The translations under genes and the position numbers were made by a program. From the NCBI GenBank assembly GCA_017547805.1, contig JAFYOR010000010.1, forward strand, positions 1 to 64,000: a stretch of DNA of 64,000 bases, written 5' to 3'. The first letter of the stretch is position 1, and each line of letters starts with the position of its first letter. This document shows, one piece after another, positions 56,301 through 64,000 of the stretch. The notes beneath the pieces are model-generated. The model was not told the origin of the DNA. It saw only the letters and a list, made by a program, of their open reading frames with translations, and ran no database searches. Source of the DNA: Clostridia bacterium (GTDB lineage: Bacteria; Bacillota; Clostridia; Christensenellales; Aristaeellaceae).

Positions 56301-59300
56301 CACGCTGGAAGGCACCCGTACCTTCCAGTACAGCGGCGATGCGCTGAGTGAACTGCGCAAAGCGACCTGCTATGCCTTTGCTGATGAAATCTGTAAGATT
56401 GCCGGCGACTACGTTGAAAACCTGTTCAACGACCGTTATACGGTCTTTGACTCGCAGACCACGTATCTCGCCCCCGGCATCACCGCTACCACGAACTATG
56501 CTACCAACATGGACGGCAAGCAGATCGTCTTCTACGTCGCCACTGCTGCTGTGAACCGTGAAGACGTCGGCATGTTCGTCAACTACTACGACCGCGATCC
56601 GGGCACGCTGGACAACCCCGAGTGGGGAATGGCCCGCGTCAAGGATCAGGCGCAGAACGTTCAGGATCGCTACGGTGATCCTGCGAGCGAGGATTACATT
56701 CCCAACTTCCAGGCCATTGTGGCAACCAACGCCGGCGGATACGACATGTCCGACGGTACTCCGGGCGGCCTGCTGGTCATGAACGGTGTGGAATGGTATC
56801 CCGACACCAACAACGCTGGCTTCTTTGCCATCACGAAGAGCGGCAAGGCGATCATTGGCTCTGCTGCCGACTACAAGGCGCAGAAGGCCAACATCCAGGA
56901 AGCCATCGGCGGCTTTGGCGAGTTTGTCGTCAAGGACGGCGAGGTTGTCGGCAGAAGCACCGACAAGGCGCCCCGTACCTCCGTGGGTATCACCGCGACG
57001 GGTAAGGTCATTCTGGCGGTTCTTGATGGCCGTCAGGAGCCGTTCTCCACGGGCGGCGGCACGCTGGACATTGGCTACATCATGAAGGAAGCCGGCTGTG
57101 TGCAGGCGCTCAACCTTGACGGCGGCGGTTCTTCCACCTTCGTCATCCGTGATACCGGCAGCGAGGATCTGACGGTTATCAACAGACCTTCTGACGGTGT
57201 TGCCCGTTCCGTTTCCACCTCTCTGCTGTTCTACTCCACGGCGCCCAGCTCTACCGCGTTTGATCACGCGGTGGTCGAATCCGACTACGACTACGCCACC
57301 GTTGGCACCCCGGTTCAGATGACTGCGATCGGTATCAGCCCCAATGGCAACACGGTCGATCTGCCGGAGAACGTTTACTGGGCTGTCAGCGACGAAAGCT
57401 TTGCCTCGATCTCCGAGGAGGGCGTGTTCAGCGGTAAGGGCCTTGGCGAGATCACCGTCTACCTGATGCAGCCTGCTGCGGCAGAGGGTCAGGAGCCGGT
57501 TGTTGTAGGTTCCAAGACCATGACCGTCACCCACCCCGATCAGCTGTACTTCACGAAGACCAAGGTTGACGTACTGTACGGAGCCAGCGTTGAACTGCCT
57601 CTGATGGCGCGCTTCGCCGGTAAGGACATCGCGATTACCTCTTCCGATGTGAACTTCTCGTACAACAGCGATGCGGGTGAAATGCAGGGCATGTTCTTCG
57701 CGACGAATCCCAGCACGAAGCTGACGACCACCACCATCAAGGCAAGCCTGAAGGCGAACGCGAGCAAGACTGCATCCATCAATGTCATGTTCTTTGAACA
57801 GGGTGATAAGTACTTCGACTTTAACAAGACCTCCGGCGGCAGCCGTATGCTGGCCTGGACGCGTAATGTTACGAACGCCACCCTGGAAGACGGTACCACG
57901 GGCACCTACTACGTCGATGACCCGGCGAAGCAGATGGAGGTCAACTACACCTTCGCCATGGACATGACGGCGATCCCGATTCCGGAACGTCTGGATGAAC
58001 TGATTTACATGCTGCCTGGCGCTGACCTGGAAGGCGCGTCCGCGTGGACCTTCCTGATGCAGCTGGCACAGCGTATCAGTGACCTGACCTGGGTCAAAGC
58101 AACCGTTGACTTTGACGATCAGTTTGTTGTGGACTACAGCGATCTGAAGGTCGTCAACGATTACTTCCAGCTCAGCAAGGATGCTTCCGGCAATGTTACG
58201 GGCATCGAATTCGACGAAACCACCAACACCCTGACGCTGACCCTGAACTGGATCCGCGTTTCTCAGCCCCTTGACCCGGCCACGGCGAATCCGCTGTGCC
58301 TGATCAACGGCATCAAGCTCACGCCGAAGGATGGCGTGCTGTCCGACGAGAAGACCCGCATTGACGCTGTGAGCACGGGCGAGGTCGGTTACGAGATCTA
58401 CATGCGCGCAAGCGGTCTGTACTCCTTCGCGCAGAAGTCTGAAAACCAGGCGATCTTCGGAGTGTACCCGTATCGCAATCCGGCAATGGCCGAAGACGCC
58501 GGCGGTTACTTCCGTGACACCTATGCCACCATTACCGATGAGTTCACCCTGAATAACGAGCTCAAGGATGGCTGGATTGGTGTTGAAGGCGGCTTTGCCT
58601 ACTACATCAAGGGCGTACGTCAGTATGGCGTTGTGCAGATCCCCGAAAAGGCAGAAGACGGCACGGAGCAGCTGTACTACTACAATTTCGGCACGAGCGG
58701 CATCAACGTCGGTCAGACGAAGTACACCGGCCTGTTCACCAAGGACGGCGCGACCTATTACGCGCAGTTCGGCGTTATTCGAACCGGATGGCACATGATT
58801 GCCGGCGCATGGCATTACTTCGCAGGCAATGGTAAGGCGGTTGTCGGCAAGCAGACGATTTCCGGCATCACGTACGAGTTTGACCAGAACGGACGACTGC
58901 TCAGCGGCGTGTGGGTAGAGGACAAGAATGGCACCATGTATTCCTACGGTCCGAACTTCTATTACACCGGATGGCAGGAGATCGACGGCGAAACGTACTA
59001 CTTCTACAAGCAGTACCGCGTCGAAGGCTACTACATGGTCAGAGAATCCTACAACCTGTACACGGAGTGGTACGAGTTTGATGAGAACGGCGCGCTGATC
59101 CGCAGGATCGAAGGCACCGGCCTGTTCGAGCATGAGGGTAAGCTCTACTATCTGATCGACGGCAAGTGTCAGGAAGGTCTGTACTACATCGACGGCTACT
59201 ACTACTTCTTCAACAGTAGTTATGCAGCGGTCACCGGTGACTACTACGTGTACAATCCCAACGGTCTGATGGAGCCGAGAATCTACTGCTTCGATGAGAA

Positions 59301-60924
59301 CTGCAGGATGAAGGACGGCATCGTCGCTGAAAAGGGCGGTCTGTACTATTACGAAACCGGTCTTCCTATCGGCGCGGGTCTGATCAAGATCGGCGATGAC
59401 TACTACTACGTCAAGGGCTCTGCCGAAGTCGTGACTAACCAGCTGTATTGGGTTTCCAATACCAATGGCCTGCTGCCTGCCGGTTATTACGAATTCGATG
59501 CGGAAGGTAAGATGATGACTGTCAAGAACGGCATCATCGCTGAAGACGGCGGTCTGTACTACTACGTCAACAACGTACGCACCAGAGCGGGTCTGATCAA
59601 GATCGGCGATGACTACTACTACGCGAAGAGCGGCGGCGTGGTCGTCACCAATCAGACGTATTATGTCACGCTCAACAACGATCTGCTGCCCTGCGGCTAC
59701 TACGAGTTCGGTGCGGACGGCAAGATCATCTTTGACAACGAAGATGATGGCTCTGACGATGAGAAGCTCAGCGGCATCGTTGCTGAAGACGGCGGCTTGT
59801 ACTACTATGTCGACGGCGAACGTACCAGAGCGGGTCTGATCAAGATCGGCAATGACTACTACTACGCGAAGACCGGCGGCGTGATCGTCACCAGTCAGAC
59901 GTACTGGGTCACGGTCAACAACGACCTGCTGCCCTGCGCGTACTACGACTTCGATGCGGACGGCAAGATCATCTTCGAAAACGAAGACGATAAACCTGAC
60001 GATGGTAAGCTCAATGGTATCGTTGCTGAAGACGGCGGCCTGTACTACTATGTCGACGGCGAACGTACCAGAGCGGGTCTGATCAAGATCGGCAATGACT
60101 ACTACTACGTCAAGACCGGCGGCGTGGTCGTCACCGATCAGAGATATTACGTCACGCTGAGCAACGACCTGCTGCCCTGCGCCTACTACGACTTCGGCGC
60201 GGACGGCAAGATGCTGACGATCAAGGACGGCATCGTTGCTGAAGACGGCGGTCTGTACTACTACGTCAACAACGAACGCACCAGAGCGGGTCTGATCAAG
60301 ATCGGCGATGACTACTACTACGCGAAGACCGGCGGCGTGATCGTCACCAGTCAGACGTACTGGGTCACGGTCAACAACGACCTGCTGCCCTGCGGCTACT
60401 ACGACTTCGACGCGGACGGCAAGATCATCTTCGAAAACGAAGACGACGAGCCCGACACGGAGACGCTCAACGGTATCGTTGAAGAAGACGGCAGTCTGTA
60501 CTACTACGTTGACGGCGTACGCACCAGAGCGGGTCTTGTCAAGATCGGCAATGACTACTACTACGCGAAGACCGGCGGCGTGATCGTCACCAGTCAGACG
60601 TACTGGGTCACGGTCAACAACGACCTGCTGCCCTGCGGCTACTACGACTTCGACGCGGATGGCAAGATCATCTTCAGCAGCGCCGATGGCGGCTCCGACG
60701 AGGAGAAGCTCAACGGCATTGTTGAGGAAGACGGCGGTCTGTACTACTATGTCGACGGCGTACGTACCAGAGCGGGTCTGATCAAGATTGGCGATGACTA
60801 CTACTACGCGAAGACCGGCGGCATCATTGTCACCAGTCAGACGTATTATGTCACGCTCAACAACGATCTGCTGCCCTGCGCGAACTATGAGTTTGCGGCT
60901 GACGGCAAGCTGGTAATGCCTTGA
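44365..60924 (+). CDS. Giant secreted cell-surface protein, 5519 aa
   Basis: AAGAAGGG precedes the ATG. Order: signal peptide (1-31, cleavage after ADA); acidic Glu/Pro/Thr repeats (about 50-290); Ig-like domain; CHAP amidase (about 405-552, Cys451 in DWCGMF, His515 in KHVGL); bacterial SH3 (about 586-652); helical part; beta-rich part (about 750-1440); 15 Cys/His repeats of about 46 residues; 11 repeats of about 78 residues; Cys/His-rich and Met/Asp-rich parts; helical domain; NAGPA-type phosphodiester glycosidase (about 4026-4292); Big2-like Ig; unique part; and YY-rich wall-type repeats to the end. No LPXTG motif. Predicted wall-associated murein hydrolase/glycosidase made within the polysaccharide locus. 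The long antisense frames opposite it are artefacts. Confidence 0.93.
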   Translation: MATHSLKRLVSLLLVFAMAFSMLPTGAIADALIEDEHAGHVHDEIVVPTADEPVEPAAEEPAAEEPAAEEPAAEEPAAEEPAAEEPSEEPAAEEPAAEEPSEEPTEEEPTEEPTEEEPTEEPTEEEPTEEPTEEEPTEEPTEEEPSDEPTEEEPTDEPTEEEPSDEPTEEEPTEEPTEEEPTDEPTEEEPSEEPTEEEPSDEPTEEEPTEEPTEDEPSDEPTEEEPSDEPTEEEPSDEPTEEEPSDEPTEEEPSDEPTEEEPSDEPTEDEPTEEPTEDEPSDEPTEEEPVVEELSISAAAEATYVVIGETELNVQITITGGTAPYLLAFDGDVEPVDVVMTQEQSLSLSFTPATWGDCVLEIGVLDSAENTAETSVSFASAKRDHEYESTWEKSVKDVALTGIWADDIIAIAKSQLGYTESEKDFIIGEDGKKYHYTRYGDWYGSAYGDWCGMFIAFCANYAGIPKSYFPTDAHVESLAKKMTSAQAYMVDLEYYTPKKGDLVFFKDTASKALKHVGLVEKVAGSTLYTIEGNATPTVCRREYQLTDESIYAYASIDTLMRKYWADHPDAAVTETPEITPDESGLYPCQAVTVKDAVNIRAGADSQSMLVLQIEKMGTEVTVLGEETVEDTLWYGVSYNGYTGFIRADLIELIAAEEPAEEEETVTLESMRAEVAAYIEALGITPDMPDEYLLYAYGNHESYEAAQASLTKQDEMAEKAKQLSEEEQLLLYNDINSQLCIRYRTVAENAYAVMVEAEYTVNSVKFATNTGTLSESGGTVTASISGKDGSCGGSGTAATMELTITNTSDAAGSVSFDMVQTSVNKIVAGSEDLAGKTNYSKSLEAGGSFTITITTGANSTVNKVVFSNITFTDANQAFTVTVEYPTANGSVTSSVTGETVEADGVATITIPDVTATDGVTLTATSDSFLCWVDKDNKLLSYDAAYTVNPSADITVKAVMTGGNAYFMVDPTGNKLVYGDLNTAVSMASTASNKTVVLMNDGTLPAGEYTIPSGMTLLVPFDAANTVQTTKPATTDVTSIVTPTAYRTLTMAEGANLTVEGALSIPSTQHSGSGMSSPHGPTAFVNMESGSSITVPNGGKLYVWGYITGKGSVTIQNGGTVYECFQVMDWRGGDNTSGMIDNSKRVFPFSQYYVQNVEVPMTLEAGAVENGYMSIVVTLAGIQESAVPFIGSSGLFNIDSGKIIKDYNENNGRLEIDVYGTLSIKSLSLSMKLSLLGTKTVNSKNYVLPLNGNMTIRMHSGKVNMTQDVLLQPGVQFIIKEGATCSLGSGNNIYVFDYDEWNLSSGTGGDGEGPSYCSPNDVAYVNLLYPPSATKVGGRGEDAYVRIDGTADLSKGYAYTTAGGANIVGSGKVIMNPSQEGATLYQVKHLTDSSGDQKKETFISIPITSLKLRNDDNTYTETDGIIGEVTMIKEDGVWTCDHASRAEVVVPATCTEQGYTKTSCNCGDFTIDENSYVAALGHTAGDAVIENNVAPTCTAAGSYDSVVYCSVCNAELSRTAVTVDMVPHTAAEAVVENNVDPTCTATGSYESVVYCSVCKAEMSRETITVDATGHTEATETTEKPATCEEEGSIVVKTYCSVCNVELKDPVVTVLSATGHTEGEPAEENRVESTCEKTGGFDTVVRCTTCNSVLTTVHTELAIVSHSPGTAVQENVVEATCTVDGSYDLVAYCTAGGEELSRDTIVLKAQGHDEDDAVIENVVAPTCTEAGSHDEVVYCSVCTAELSRNTVEDKALGHTAGEAKTENEVAADCDNAGSYDTVTYCTVCGMETSRVNTVVPSLGHTAGDIVVENEVATSCKADGKYDNVTYCTVCGGETSRETITVPKLAHTEGEAVKENEADATCTTDGGYDTVIYCTVCEGEVSRVTTTYPAFGHTAGEAKDENVVPVSCTTDGSYDTVVRCTTCNEVLNSTHVVVPATGHDEGDPVKENDGKATCTTDGSYDTVVYCENCTAELSRETTTVAATGHTEAEAKRENEKAPTCTEAGSYDEVVYCSVCDVELGRDTITVAATGHTDGEAAIDNKVAPTCTADGSFDTVIKCTVCGVETSRKTNVVPATGHTDGAIVVENEEPAECETDGKYDNVTYCTVCSVETSRETIVVPAPGHAYAAAVTAPTCTDAGYTTYTCTVCNHSYVGDEVAATGHNYQWVIDKPATKTETGIKHEECTVCGDKQNVDTVIPELTCDHEGTITGTEAKAATCTEAGNSAYWYCSACENFYTEAEGQHKIEKDSWIILATDHNYGEVSYVWSEDNTSVTATRVCANNAEHVETETAEATYEIVTAATCEGNGLGKWTSADFTNTAFAAQTKEVEIMKLGHDFGDVTYEWSEGFGSVTATRVCKTDATHVETETAEATYEIVTAETCETDGLGKWTSAAFGNTAFVVQTKEIELTKTGHAYGEAVYAWGEGNTSVTATLTCGNDATHVVTETVAATSEETPAECEKDGKIVYTSAAFENEAFAVQTKEIVLDAFDHDFGDVSYEWSEDYTSVTATRVCANNTEHVETETVAATYKVVTKKTCVADGLGKWTANFTNAAFTVQEKEVVIPTTGHAYGDVTYTWSADNKYVTALRVCANDATEKETQTVAATYEIVTAATCEANGTGKWISADFTNTAFAAQTKEVEITKLGHDYGAAVYTWSDDNTSVTATLTCKNDTEHVVTETANATGEETAAECEKDGKIVYTSAAFTNEAFAVQTKEVVLTAFGHDFGEVTYAWSEDNTSVTATRVCKTNDKHVETETANATGEETAAECDKDGKIVYTSAAFTNEAFAKQTKEVVLTAFGHDFGEVTYEWSEDNTSVTATRVCANNTGHVETETVAATGEETPAECEKDGKIVYTSAAFTNEAFAVQTKEIVLDAFPHAFGEVSYVWSEDNTSVTATRVCANNAEHVETETANATYKVTTKMTCDTDEQGKWTTANFTNAAFTMQEKEVVTPTTGHAFGDVTYTWSADNKTVTAFRLCANNAAHFETETVNATQTIVTAAACETEGVALWTTGAFQNPAFVAQEKEVVIPALVHTYGVATYTWTEDNTTGTTTATVTANRVCVYDATHIETETVDATYTVVTPETCEAIGKGLWTSAAFENTAFAVQTKSADIPATDHNYIKDETLSKAASCVENGTIVFVCANSCKGVVTVTLDTVYAELHPTIQALILESDIAALKMVPHNLTFVSAVAATCQTEGNIAYWHCEGCGQNFAADEAGNATETVLDTVVLPIDPDNHTWGEGVVTKEPTCYEPGERLFHCLNEADAAAVAEMLADEQTDEQTEAQEEAQEEAQEEPIAAVAAGVCTVTKTEAEAFDPELYPDNHAWNEGVVTLASTCQAEGEKTYTCINNECVSMGETGALRKYESIPVDPDAHTWFEYEVISAANCKAEGESVFICINTKAATDDSIMDNMPLMDDMAIADDMMLMDTMAVADDMMLMDDAALAAETGEPAVTETVAIDTSAICGLTKTVVTPVDPEGHIWEHASDMLHSCNSDGGYKQKCTLCNLHETVITQPKHTPEVIKEGKEPTCTEDGWTATTACSVCKTGLQNSEVLPALGHQWNEMYPCQNELSICYRCYEQYNAKQDHQIVTDPAVAATCMQTGLTEGSHCEWCGEVMVAQDEVPKTDHEWIVADMEVEPRCGVDGHKEGASYCNICNYDEDPIAALSHSWVDMDAKKATYTSIGWNEHRRCLLCDLRSEDYEEYPKVPIESNPNLEMFLLNVSVLEMFANNYARENPGTDPLALTLNYIRTGVSNYTSGSWSIMAGEENTAFRDYVYQLEDTIKTNPETFGYTAEQAEMLNVSGLKKLKTYNVPNGEKQYGRTGTVRVGSGHLFGLMDLTYHNMKSQNHADISGWAGDLVDLVDTVDQYADNYDLMDLSFEQKVTKIREKLLFSSELAGSEGSFGISDMYDDMDGFYFMKQLIGRYQAGDLSKLLEEYYYDEDLSFTRRVDYFINNRLGGVSTRQELRTAVYNAYTSNKLLTTLEGTRTFQYSGDALSELRKATCYAFADEICKIAGDYVENLFNDRYTVFDSQTTYLAPGITATTNYATNMDGKQIVFYVATAAVNREDVGMFVNYYDRDPGTLDNPEWGMARVKDQAQNVQDRYGDPASEDYIPNFQAIVATNAGGYDMSDGTPGGLLVMNGVEWYPDTNNAGFFAITKSGKAIIGSAADYKAQKANIQEAIGGFGEFVVKDGEVVGRSTDKAPRTSVGITATGKVILAVLDGRQEPFSTGGGTLDIGYIMKEAGCVQALNLDGGGSSTFVIRDTGSEDLTVINRPSDGVARSVSTSLLFYSTAPSSTAFDHAVVESDYDYATVGTPVQMTAIGISPNGNTVDLPENVYWAVSDESFASISEEGVFSGKGLGEITVYLMQPAAAEGQEPVVVGSKTMTVTHPDQLYFTKTKVDVLYGASVELPLMARFAGKDIAITSSDVNFSYNSDAGEMQGMFFATNPSTKLTTTTIKASLKANASKTASINVMFFEQGDKYFDFNKTSGGSRMLAWTRNVTNATLEDGTTGTYYVDDPAKQMEVNYTFAMDMTAIPIPERLDELIYMLPGADLEGASAWTFLMQLAQRISDLTWVKATVDFDDQFVVDYSDLKVVNDYFQLSKDASGNVTGIEFDETTNTLTLTLNWIRVSQPLDPATANPLCLINGIKLTPKDGVLSDEKTRIDAVSTGEVGYEIYMRASGLYSFAQKSENQAIFGVYPYRNPAMAEDAGGYFRDTYATITDEFTLNNELKDGWIGVEGGFAYYIKGVRQYGVVQIPEKAEDGTEQLYYYNFGTSGINVGQTKYTGLFTKDGATYYAQFGVIRTGWHMIAGAWHYFAGNGKAVVGKQTISGITYEFDQNGRLLSGVWVEDKNGTMYSYGPNFYYTGWQEIDGETYYFYKQYRVEGYYMVRESYNLYTEWYEFDENGALIRRIEGTGLFEHEGKLYYLIDGKCQEGLYYIDGYYYFFNSSYAAVTGDYYVYNPNGLMEPRIYCFDENCRMKDGIVAEKGGLYYYETGLPIGAGLIKIGDDYYYVKGSAEVVTNQLYWVSNTNGLLPAGYYEFDAEGKMMTVKNGIIAEDGGLYYYVNNVRTRAGLIKIGDDYYYAKSGGVVVTNQTYYVTLNNDLLPCGYYEFGADGKIIFDNEDDGSDDEKLSGIVAEDGGLYYYVDGERTRAGLIKIGNDYYYAKTGGVIVTSQTYWVTVNNDLLPCAYYDFDADGKIIFENEDDKPDDGKLNGIVAEDGGLYYYVDGERTRAGLIKIGNDYYYVKTGGVVVTDQRYYVTLSNDLLPCAYYDFGADGKMLTIKDGIVAEDGGLYYYVNNERTRAGLIKIGDDYYYAKTGGVIVTSQTYWVTVNNDLLPCGYYDFDADGKIIFENEDDEPDTETLNGIVEEDGSLYYYVDGVRTRAGLVKIGNDYYYAKTGGVIVTSQTYWVTVNNDLLPCGYYDFDADGKIIFSSADGGSDEEKLNGIVEEDGGLYYYVDGVRTRAGLIKIGDDYYYAKTGGIIVTSQTYYVTLNNDLLPCANYEFAADGKLVMP
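44520..45237 (+). repeat. Glu/Pro/Thr tandem repeat region
   Basis: First AAEEP five-residue units, then nine-residue [18 protein letters not shown] units, nearly identical at DNA level. Codes an extended acidic stalk next to the signal peptide. Copy number probably varies between strains. Confidence 0.92.
48718..50762 (+). repeat. Fifteen about 46-residue Cys/His repeats
   Basis: Each unit follows C(T/E)xxGSYDxVxYCxxCxxExSRxTxxVxxxGHTxGxAxxEN. The conserved Cys, CxxC and His suggest one bound metal ion per unit, like beads of zinc ribbons; metal binding is inferred. Confidence 0.9.
51133..53711 (+). repeat. Eleven about 78-residue repeats
   Basis: Each unit begins (Y/F)[20 protein letters not shown], continues HVETET ... 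C ... [16 protein letters not shown], and ends VQTKEVVL ... GHD. Neighbouring copies (units 6-8) are almost identical, pointing to recent duplication. Confidence 0.9.
59311..60921 (+). repeat. Seven C-terminal wall-binding-type repeats
   Basis: Units of 69-81 residues: (N/K)[47 protein letters not shown] ... [14 protein letters not shown]. Related in style to choline/glucan-binding repeats; a last unit ends the protein, so anchoring is probably non-covalent. Confidence 0.9.
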
Positions 60925-60966
60925 TCTGCAAGGGGTTACAGCTAAGTTCTGACTGATCGGGGCTGA

Positions 60967-61004
60967 CCAACGACCCTTTGCGGCAAGTCCGCAAAGGGCG
61001 TTGG
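60967..61004. terminator. Strong hairpin after the giant gene
   Basis: CCAACG(a)CCCTTTGCGG-caagt-CCGCAAAGGGCGTTGG, one bulged base, no T-run. Likely 3' end of the giant transcript, perhaps factor-assisted. Confidence 0.5.
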
Positions 61005-61036
61005 CGGCCTGATGTCGGTCGTGTCCAAAATGATAA

Positions 61037-61074
61037 GAGCTGTCCAGGTACAATATCGCGTACCTGGACAGCTC
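61037..61074. terminator. Second perfect hairpin before the glycosyltransferase gene
   Basis: GAGCTGTCCAGGTAC-aatatcgc-GTACCTGGACAGCTC, 15-base perfect stem, again without a T-run. Confidence 0.5.
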
Positions 61075-61142
61075 TCAATTAGGACATGCTGATCGCTTTT
61101 GCGGCGATGGCAAAACAGCATGTCAGGAAAGAGTGGGAAATC

Positions 61143-62234
61143 ATGAGAGTACTTCACTTGCTGACCAGTGGTGGAATCGGCGGAATTGAAACGCTGATGA
61201 GGAACTATGCAGGATATTCGCAGCATGAGAATGTCTTTCTTTTTGTGTATTCGGGCGGCGTCATTGCAGATGAAATCGCTGCGATGAATAAGGAAGTTCT
61301 TTATGTGCCGGCGGAGCTTCGCGGGAATGCGGCAAGACTCAAATGGATCATGAACCGCTTAAAGACTCTTCGGCTTGACGTTATTGTTTCCCATCACTCC
61401 TCTCCGATTTTTAAGCTTGTACTGGCCTGCAGCAGAGTTCTTCTGCCGGGCGTGAAGCTGGTTGCGTATGCGCACGCAAACGCAGCAGATATTATCGCTG
61501 CCCACGAAAAGGGCGCTTCAATTCGAAAACTCGTACATTACATCGGCTTTAAGTCTGCCCATGGAATCATTGCCATATCCGGCAGCGTACAAAAGAGCCT
61601 TGAACATGTACTTGGCATAAATAAGAAAAACGTATATGTCTTATATAATGCGGTCAGCATTCCGGAAGTTCTGCCGCCGGTCAATGCGTTCAGCGAGAAA
61701 CCGGAAGTGGTTTATGTCGGAAGGCTGATCCGGGAAAAAGGCGTGCAGACCATTCTCAGCGCTCTGGCGCATGACGGTCTGTACAAGAATATGCACCTGA
61801 CCGTCGTAGGAGACGGTCCTTACAGGGAGCAGCTGGAAGCGCTGGCTGCTGAGCTTGGCGTCAGTCAGGCAGTTGACTTTGTCGGTTTGCAGCACGATAT
61901 CACGCCGTTCCTGCTCAAGGCGGACATATTTGTGCATGCGCCTGAATGGGAAGAAGGATTTGGCATCACCGTTGTGGAAGCGATGGCTTACGGTTTGCTT
62001 TGCATATGCACCAACAACGGCGCGCTTCCGGAGTTGATTTCGGATGAAGAAAACGGTTTTCTGGTGGAGGCGCATTCTGCGAGCGCGCTTGCACAGAAGC
62101 TTGCCTGGGTGAAGGCGAATGCCGCTAGTCAGCAGTCGTTTGAAACGATCCGCAAAAATGCGCAGAAAGCCGCCGGCGGATTCAATGCACAGAAATACGC
62201 GCGGGAACTCGATGCGTATCTGATGACGAGGTGA
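61143..62234 (+). CDS. Glycosyltransferase family 4
   Basis: 363 aa from the ATG at 61143. The N terminus VLHLLTSGGIGGIETLMRNYA and the donor part VYVGRLIREKGVQTILSAL, HAPEWEEGFGITVVEAMAYGLL are GT4 hallmarks. Likely resumes repeat-unit assembly of the polysaccharide locus interrupted by the giant gene. Four bases separate it from the polymerase gene. Confidence 0.93.
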   Translation: MRVLHLLTSGGIGGIETLMRNYAGYSQHENVFLFVYSGGVIADEIAAMNKEVLYVPAELRGNAARLKWIMNRLKTLRLDVIVSHHSSPIFKLVLACSRVLLPGVKLVAYAHANAADIIAAHEKGASIRKLVHYIGFKSAHGIIAISGSVQKSLEHVLGINKKNVYVLYNAVSIPEVLPPVNAFSEKPEVVYVGRLIREKGVQTILSALAHDGLYKNMHLTVVGDGPYREQLEALAAELGVSQAVDFVGLQHDITPFLLKADIFVHAPEWEEGFGITVVEAMAYGLLCICTNNGALPELISDEENGFLVEAHSASALAQKLAWVKANAASQQSFETIRKNAQKAAGGFNAQKYARELDAYLMTR

Positions 62235-62237
62235 GGC

Positions 62238-63389
62238 ATGACATACAGAGTACCCAAGGTAAATACCTGCTTTAAGGCGGGCTTGCTGTGCCTGATCATC
62301 AAAACCATCTTCAGTACATCCAAGCTTCTGCCCGTAACGGGAATTGCGGATGATCTGCTGGCGCTGGCAGGCTGCGTGCTGCTGTTCTGCTCGGTGTTCA
62401 AGAAGGGATGCAGGCCATCTGCCTACTGCGTATATTTTGTCGTGCTCGCGCTGGCGGCATACACGTCGTATCGGATGGGCAATCTGCGGATGCTTCTGAT
62501 TGCGGCGATATGCGTCGCCTCGACCCGGCAAAACGTCCATCGCATCATCCGGTTTATGTTCTTTTATGAAACGCTGTTCCTGGCGTTTCATGTGCTGCTT
62601 GCGCTTGCCACGTCCGTATTGGGAAGATACAATTTCATCTCCGTGTCCGGCGAAATGAAATACACCTTCGGCTTTGGTCATCCCAATACGTTTTCCTGTC
62701 TGCTGATGAACATCCTGCTGATGTGGTCCTGGATGAATTATCACAGACTGAGGATGCAGCATATCTTGATTCAGATTCTGATTGTATTATTCTTCTATGT
62801 GTTTACAGGAACCAGAACCATTCTGCTTTCGATCTTCATCTTTGCCGCGCTGTTTGTCTTTGTGAAAAAGAGCCGTAAGGATCTGCATCTGCTTGTGCGG
62901 TATCTGATTCCGCTGGCCGTTGTCTGCCATATGGTCGTGATTCCGCTGTATATCGGCCATCATCCGCTGGCTGAGCTGGTCAATAAGCTGCTTTCCAACC
63001 GCATTAAGCTGGGCGGATACTGGTACGCACACAAAGGTTTGTCTGCCTTTGGTCAGAACCTGATGAGCTTTCAGGCTGTATGGGACGACGTGTGGCAGAT
63101 GTCGGGATCGCTGACGTTTGACAACATCTATACATGCCTGGCGATAAACTTCGGCATGGTATGGCTGGCGGTTCTGTGCGTGCTGTTCTATCGCATCAGC
63201 TTCCTCAGGGACGTCAAGGTAAATCTCTTTCTGGTCATGTGGGCGCTGTATGGCGTGACCGAAGTGCACGGCGTCAACCCCGTAATGCTCTTCCCGCTCC
63301 TGCTGCTGACGTGCGATGTGAGGGAGAATCCCGCCAAAGAAACAGCGCTTGTGCCGGATCATGCGGCAAATACAATGAAAACCATTTAA
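62238..63389 (+). CDS. Wzy-like O-antigen/EPS polymerase
   Basis: 383 aa, about ten membrane helices, GAGG before the ATG. Low sequence conservation is normal for Wzy. The long extracytoplasmic loop around residues 225-300 and FGFGHPNTFSCLLMNI are in keeping with the family. It would join flipped repeat units into polymer on the outer membrane face, with length set by the Wzz-like protein at 36857. Confidence 0.8.
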   Translation: MTYRVPKVNTCFKAGLLCLIIKTIFSTSKLLPVTGIADDLLALAGCVLLFCSVFKKGCRPSAYCVYFVVLALAAYTSYRMGNLRMLLIAAICVASTRQNVHRIIRFMFFYETLFLAFHVLLALATSVLGRYNFISVSGEMKYTFGFGHPNTFSCLLMNILLMWSWMNYHRLRMQHILIQILIVLFFYVFTGTRTILLSIFIFAALFVFVKKSRKDLHLLVRYLIPLAVVCHMVVIPLYIGHHPLAELVNKLLSNRIKLGGYWYAHKGLSAFGQNLMSFQAVWDDVWQMSGSLTFDNIYTCLAINFGMVWLAVLCVLFYRISFLRDVKVNLFLVMWALYGVTEVHGVNPVMLFPLLLLTCDVRENPAKETALVPDHAANTMKTI

Positions 63390-63401
63390 GGGAGTCGTTT
63401 C

Positions 63402-64000
63402 GTGGACAAGAAGAAAAGCCTGCTCAATGTGATTGTTTCAACCCTGTCCAAGATCGTCATGCTTGTTGTGGCGATTTGGGTCAGACGATATGTCATCCGG
63501 TATCTGGGCAATGGAATCAATGGTCTCAATTCGCTGTACCTGAATGTGCTGGACGTATTGTCTCTGGCAGAACTGGGCATCGGCGAGGCCATCACATACT
63601 GCATGTATCGCCCCATCGTTGAAAACGATGAGAGCAAGACAAACGCAATTTACAACGCCCTTCGAAGAATCTATAATGTCATTGCGCTGATCGTACTGCT
63701 GATCGGCTTTATGCTCATGCCGTTCCTTGATAAGCTGGCGAAGGATTATCAGAGCATCGGCATCAATCTGCAGCTTCCTTTTGCGCTGATGCTGGCGTCG
63801 ACGTTCATCACCTATCTGTATGGACCGGAGAGCGCCCTGTTCACAGCGCATAAGAAGCAGTATGTTGTCACGGCCATTTATGCCGGCGGAAGAATTCTGC
63901 AATATGTTTTGCAGATTCTCGTGCTTGTTCTGACGAAGTCGTTCCTGTGCTTCCTGACGGCCAGAATCGTTGCCGCCCTTTGCCAGTGGACGCTGACAAG
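63402..64000 (+). CDS. Wzx-like flippase/polysaccharide export protein (partial)
   Basis: GTG start at 63402 with AAGGGAG upstream; 199 codons before the right edge. Helices from the first residues (LLNVIVSTLSKIVMLVVAIWVRRYVIRYLG), then LGIGEAITYCMYRPI and further segments, match the N-terminal part of MATE-like polysaccharide flippases. It should flip the undecaprenyl-linked repeat unit across the membrane. The remaining half lies outside the window. Confidence 0.88.
   Translation, partial: MDKKKSLLNVIVSTLSKIVMLVVAIWVRRYVIRYLGNGINGLNSLYLNVLDVLSLAELGIGEAITYCMYRPIVENDESKTNAIYNALRRIYNVIALIVLLIGFMLMPFLDKLAKDYQSIGINLQLPFALMLASTFITYLYGPESALFTAHKKQYVVTAIYAGGRILQYVLQILVLVLTKSFLCFLTARIVAALCQWTLT

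Noticed and set aside
48718..60921. CRISPR-like tandem repeats
   Set aside because: Repeats are in frame, 135-240 bases long, coding for protein, with no unique spacers.
48688..61053. 4121-aa open frame on the minus strand
   Set aside because: It lies opposite the giant gene; biased codon use and repeats keep the antisense frame open. No ribosome site or family match, low-complexity composition.

Overview
The window reads as chromosome of an anaerobic, moderately high-GC Bacillota of the Clostridia type, probably gut-associated. This rests on AGGAGG-type ribosome binding sites, an AraC/GPH/GH2 carbohydrate locus, a ferredoxin-linked indolepyruvate oxidoreductase, AddB rather than RecBCD, and a very large cell-wall protein with Bacillota-style repeats. 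Two perfect parS sites (31886-31901, 31924-31939) about 1.1 kb from mnmE suggest, by inference, that the window lies near the replication origin. I saw no rRNA, tRNA, CRISPR array, IS element or prophage.

Region 1 (1-11200, minus strand) is a tight nine-gene operon that runs off the left edge. In transcription order it encodes a 618-aa unknown, a 1114-aa FtsK/SpoIIIE-like ATPase, a 76-aa coiled-coil/membrane protein, a 253-aa acidic unknown, a 340-aa protein with a C-terminal Cys4 knuckle, a small radical-SAM enzyme, a Hanks-type Ser/Thr kinase, a 442-aa coiled-coil protein and a truncated Cys4 protein. I do not recognise this set as a named system; it is the best candidate for something undescribed.

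Region 2 (11.3-17.7 kb, plus) carries an acyl/aryl-CoA ligase, an SSS-family symporter and iorAB, consistent with 2-oxo-acid or aromatic amino-acid fermentation. Region 3 (17.7-22.9 kb) is a sugar locus: a GH2 glycosidase and a GPH symporter facing a divergent AraC regulator. It is followed by a SUMF1/lectin-fold protein, a glycogen synthase with an extra SCP2-like C-terminal domain, and a GH4 glycosidase.

Region 4 (27.9-36.4 kb) is housekeeping: a small hypothetical, addB, the parS pair, a metallophosphoesterase, mnmE, a guaA reduced to its ATP-pyrophosphatase half, and a purine-type permease with a large internal in-frame deletion.

Region 5 (36.6-64.0 kb, plus) is an exopolysaccharide/cell-surface locus: a Wzz-like chain-length protein with a degenerate kinase-like tail, an initiating sugar transferase, glycosyltransferases, a radical SAM/SPASM protein, an Lgt-like membrane protein, a 5519-aa secreted repeat protein (CHAP, SH3, Cys/His repeat arrays, phosphodiester glycosidase, C-terminal wall-type repeats), another glycosyltransferase, a Wzy-like polymerase and a Wzx-like flippase cut by the right edge.
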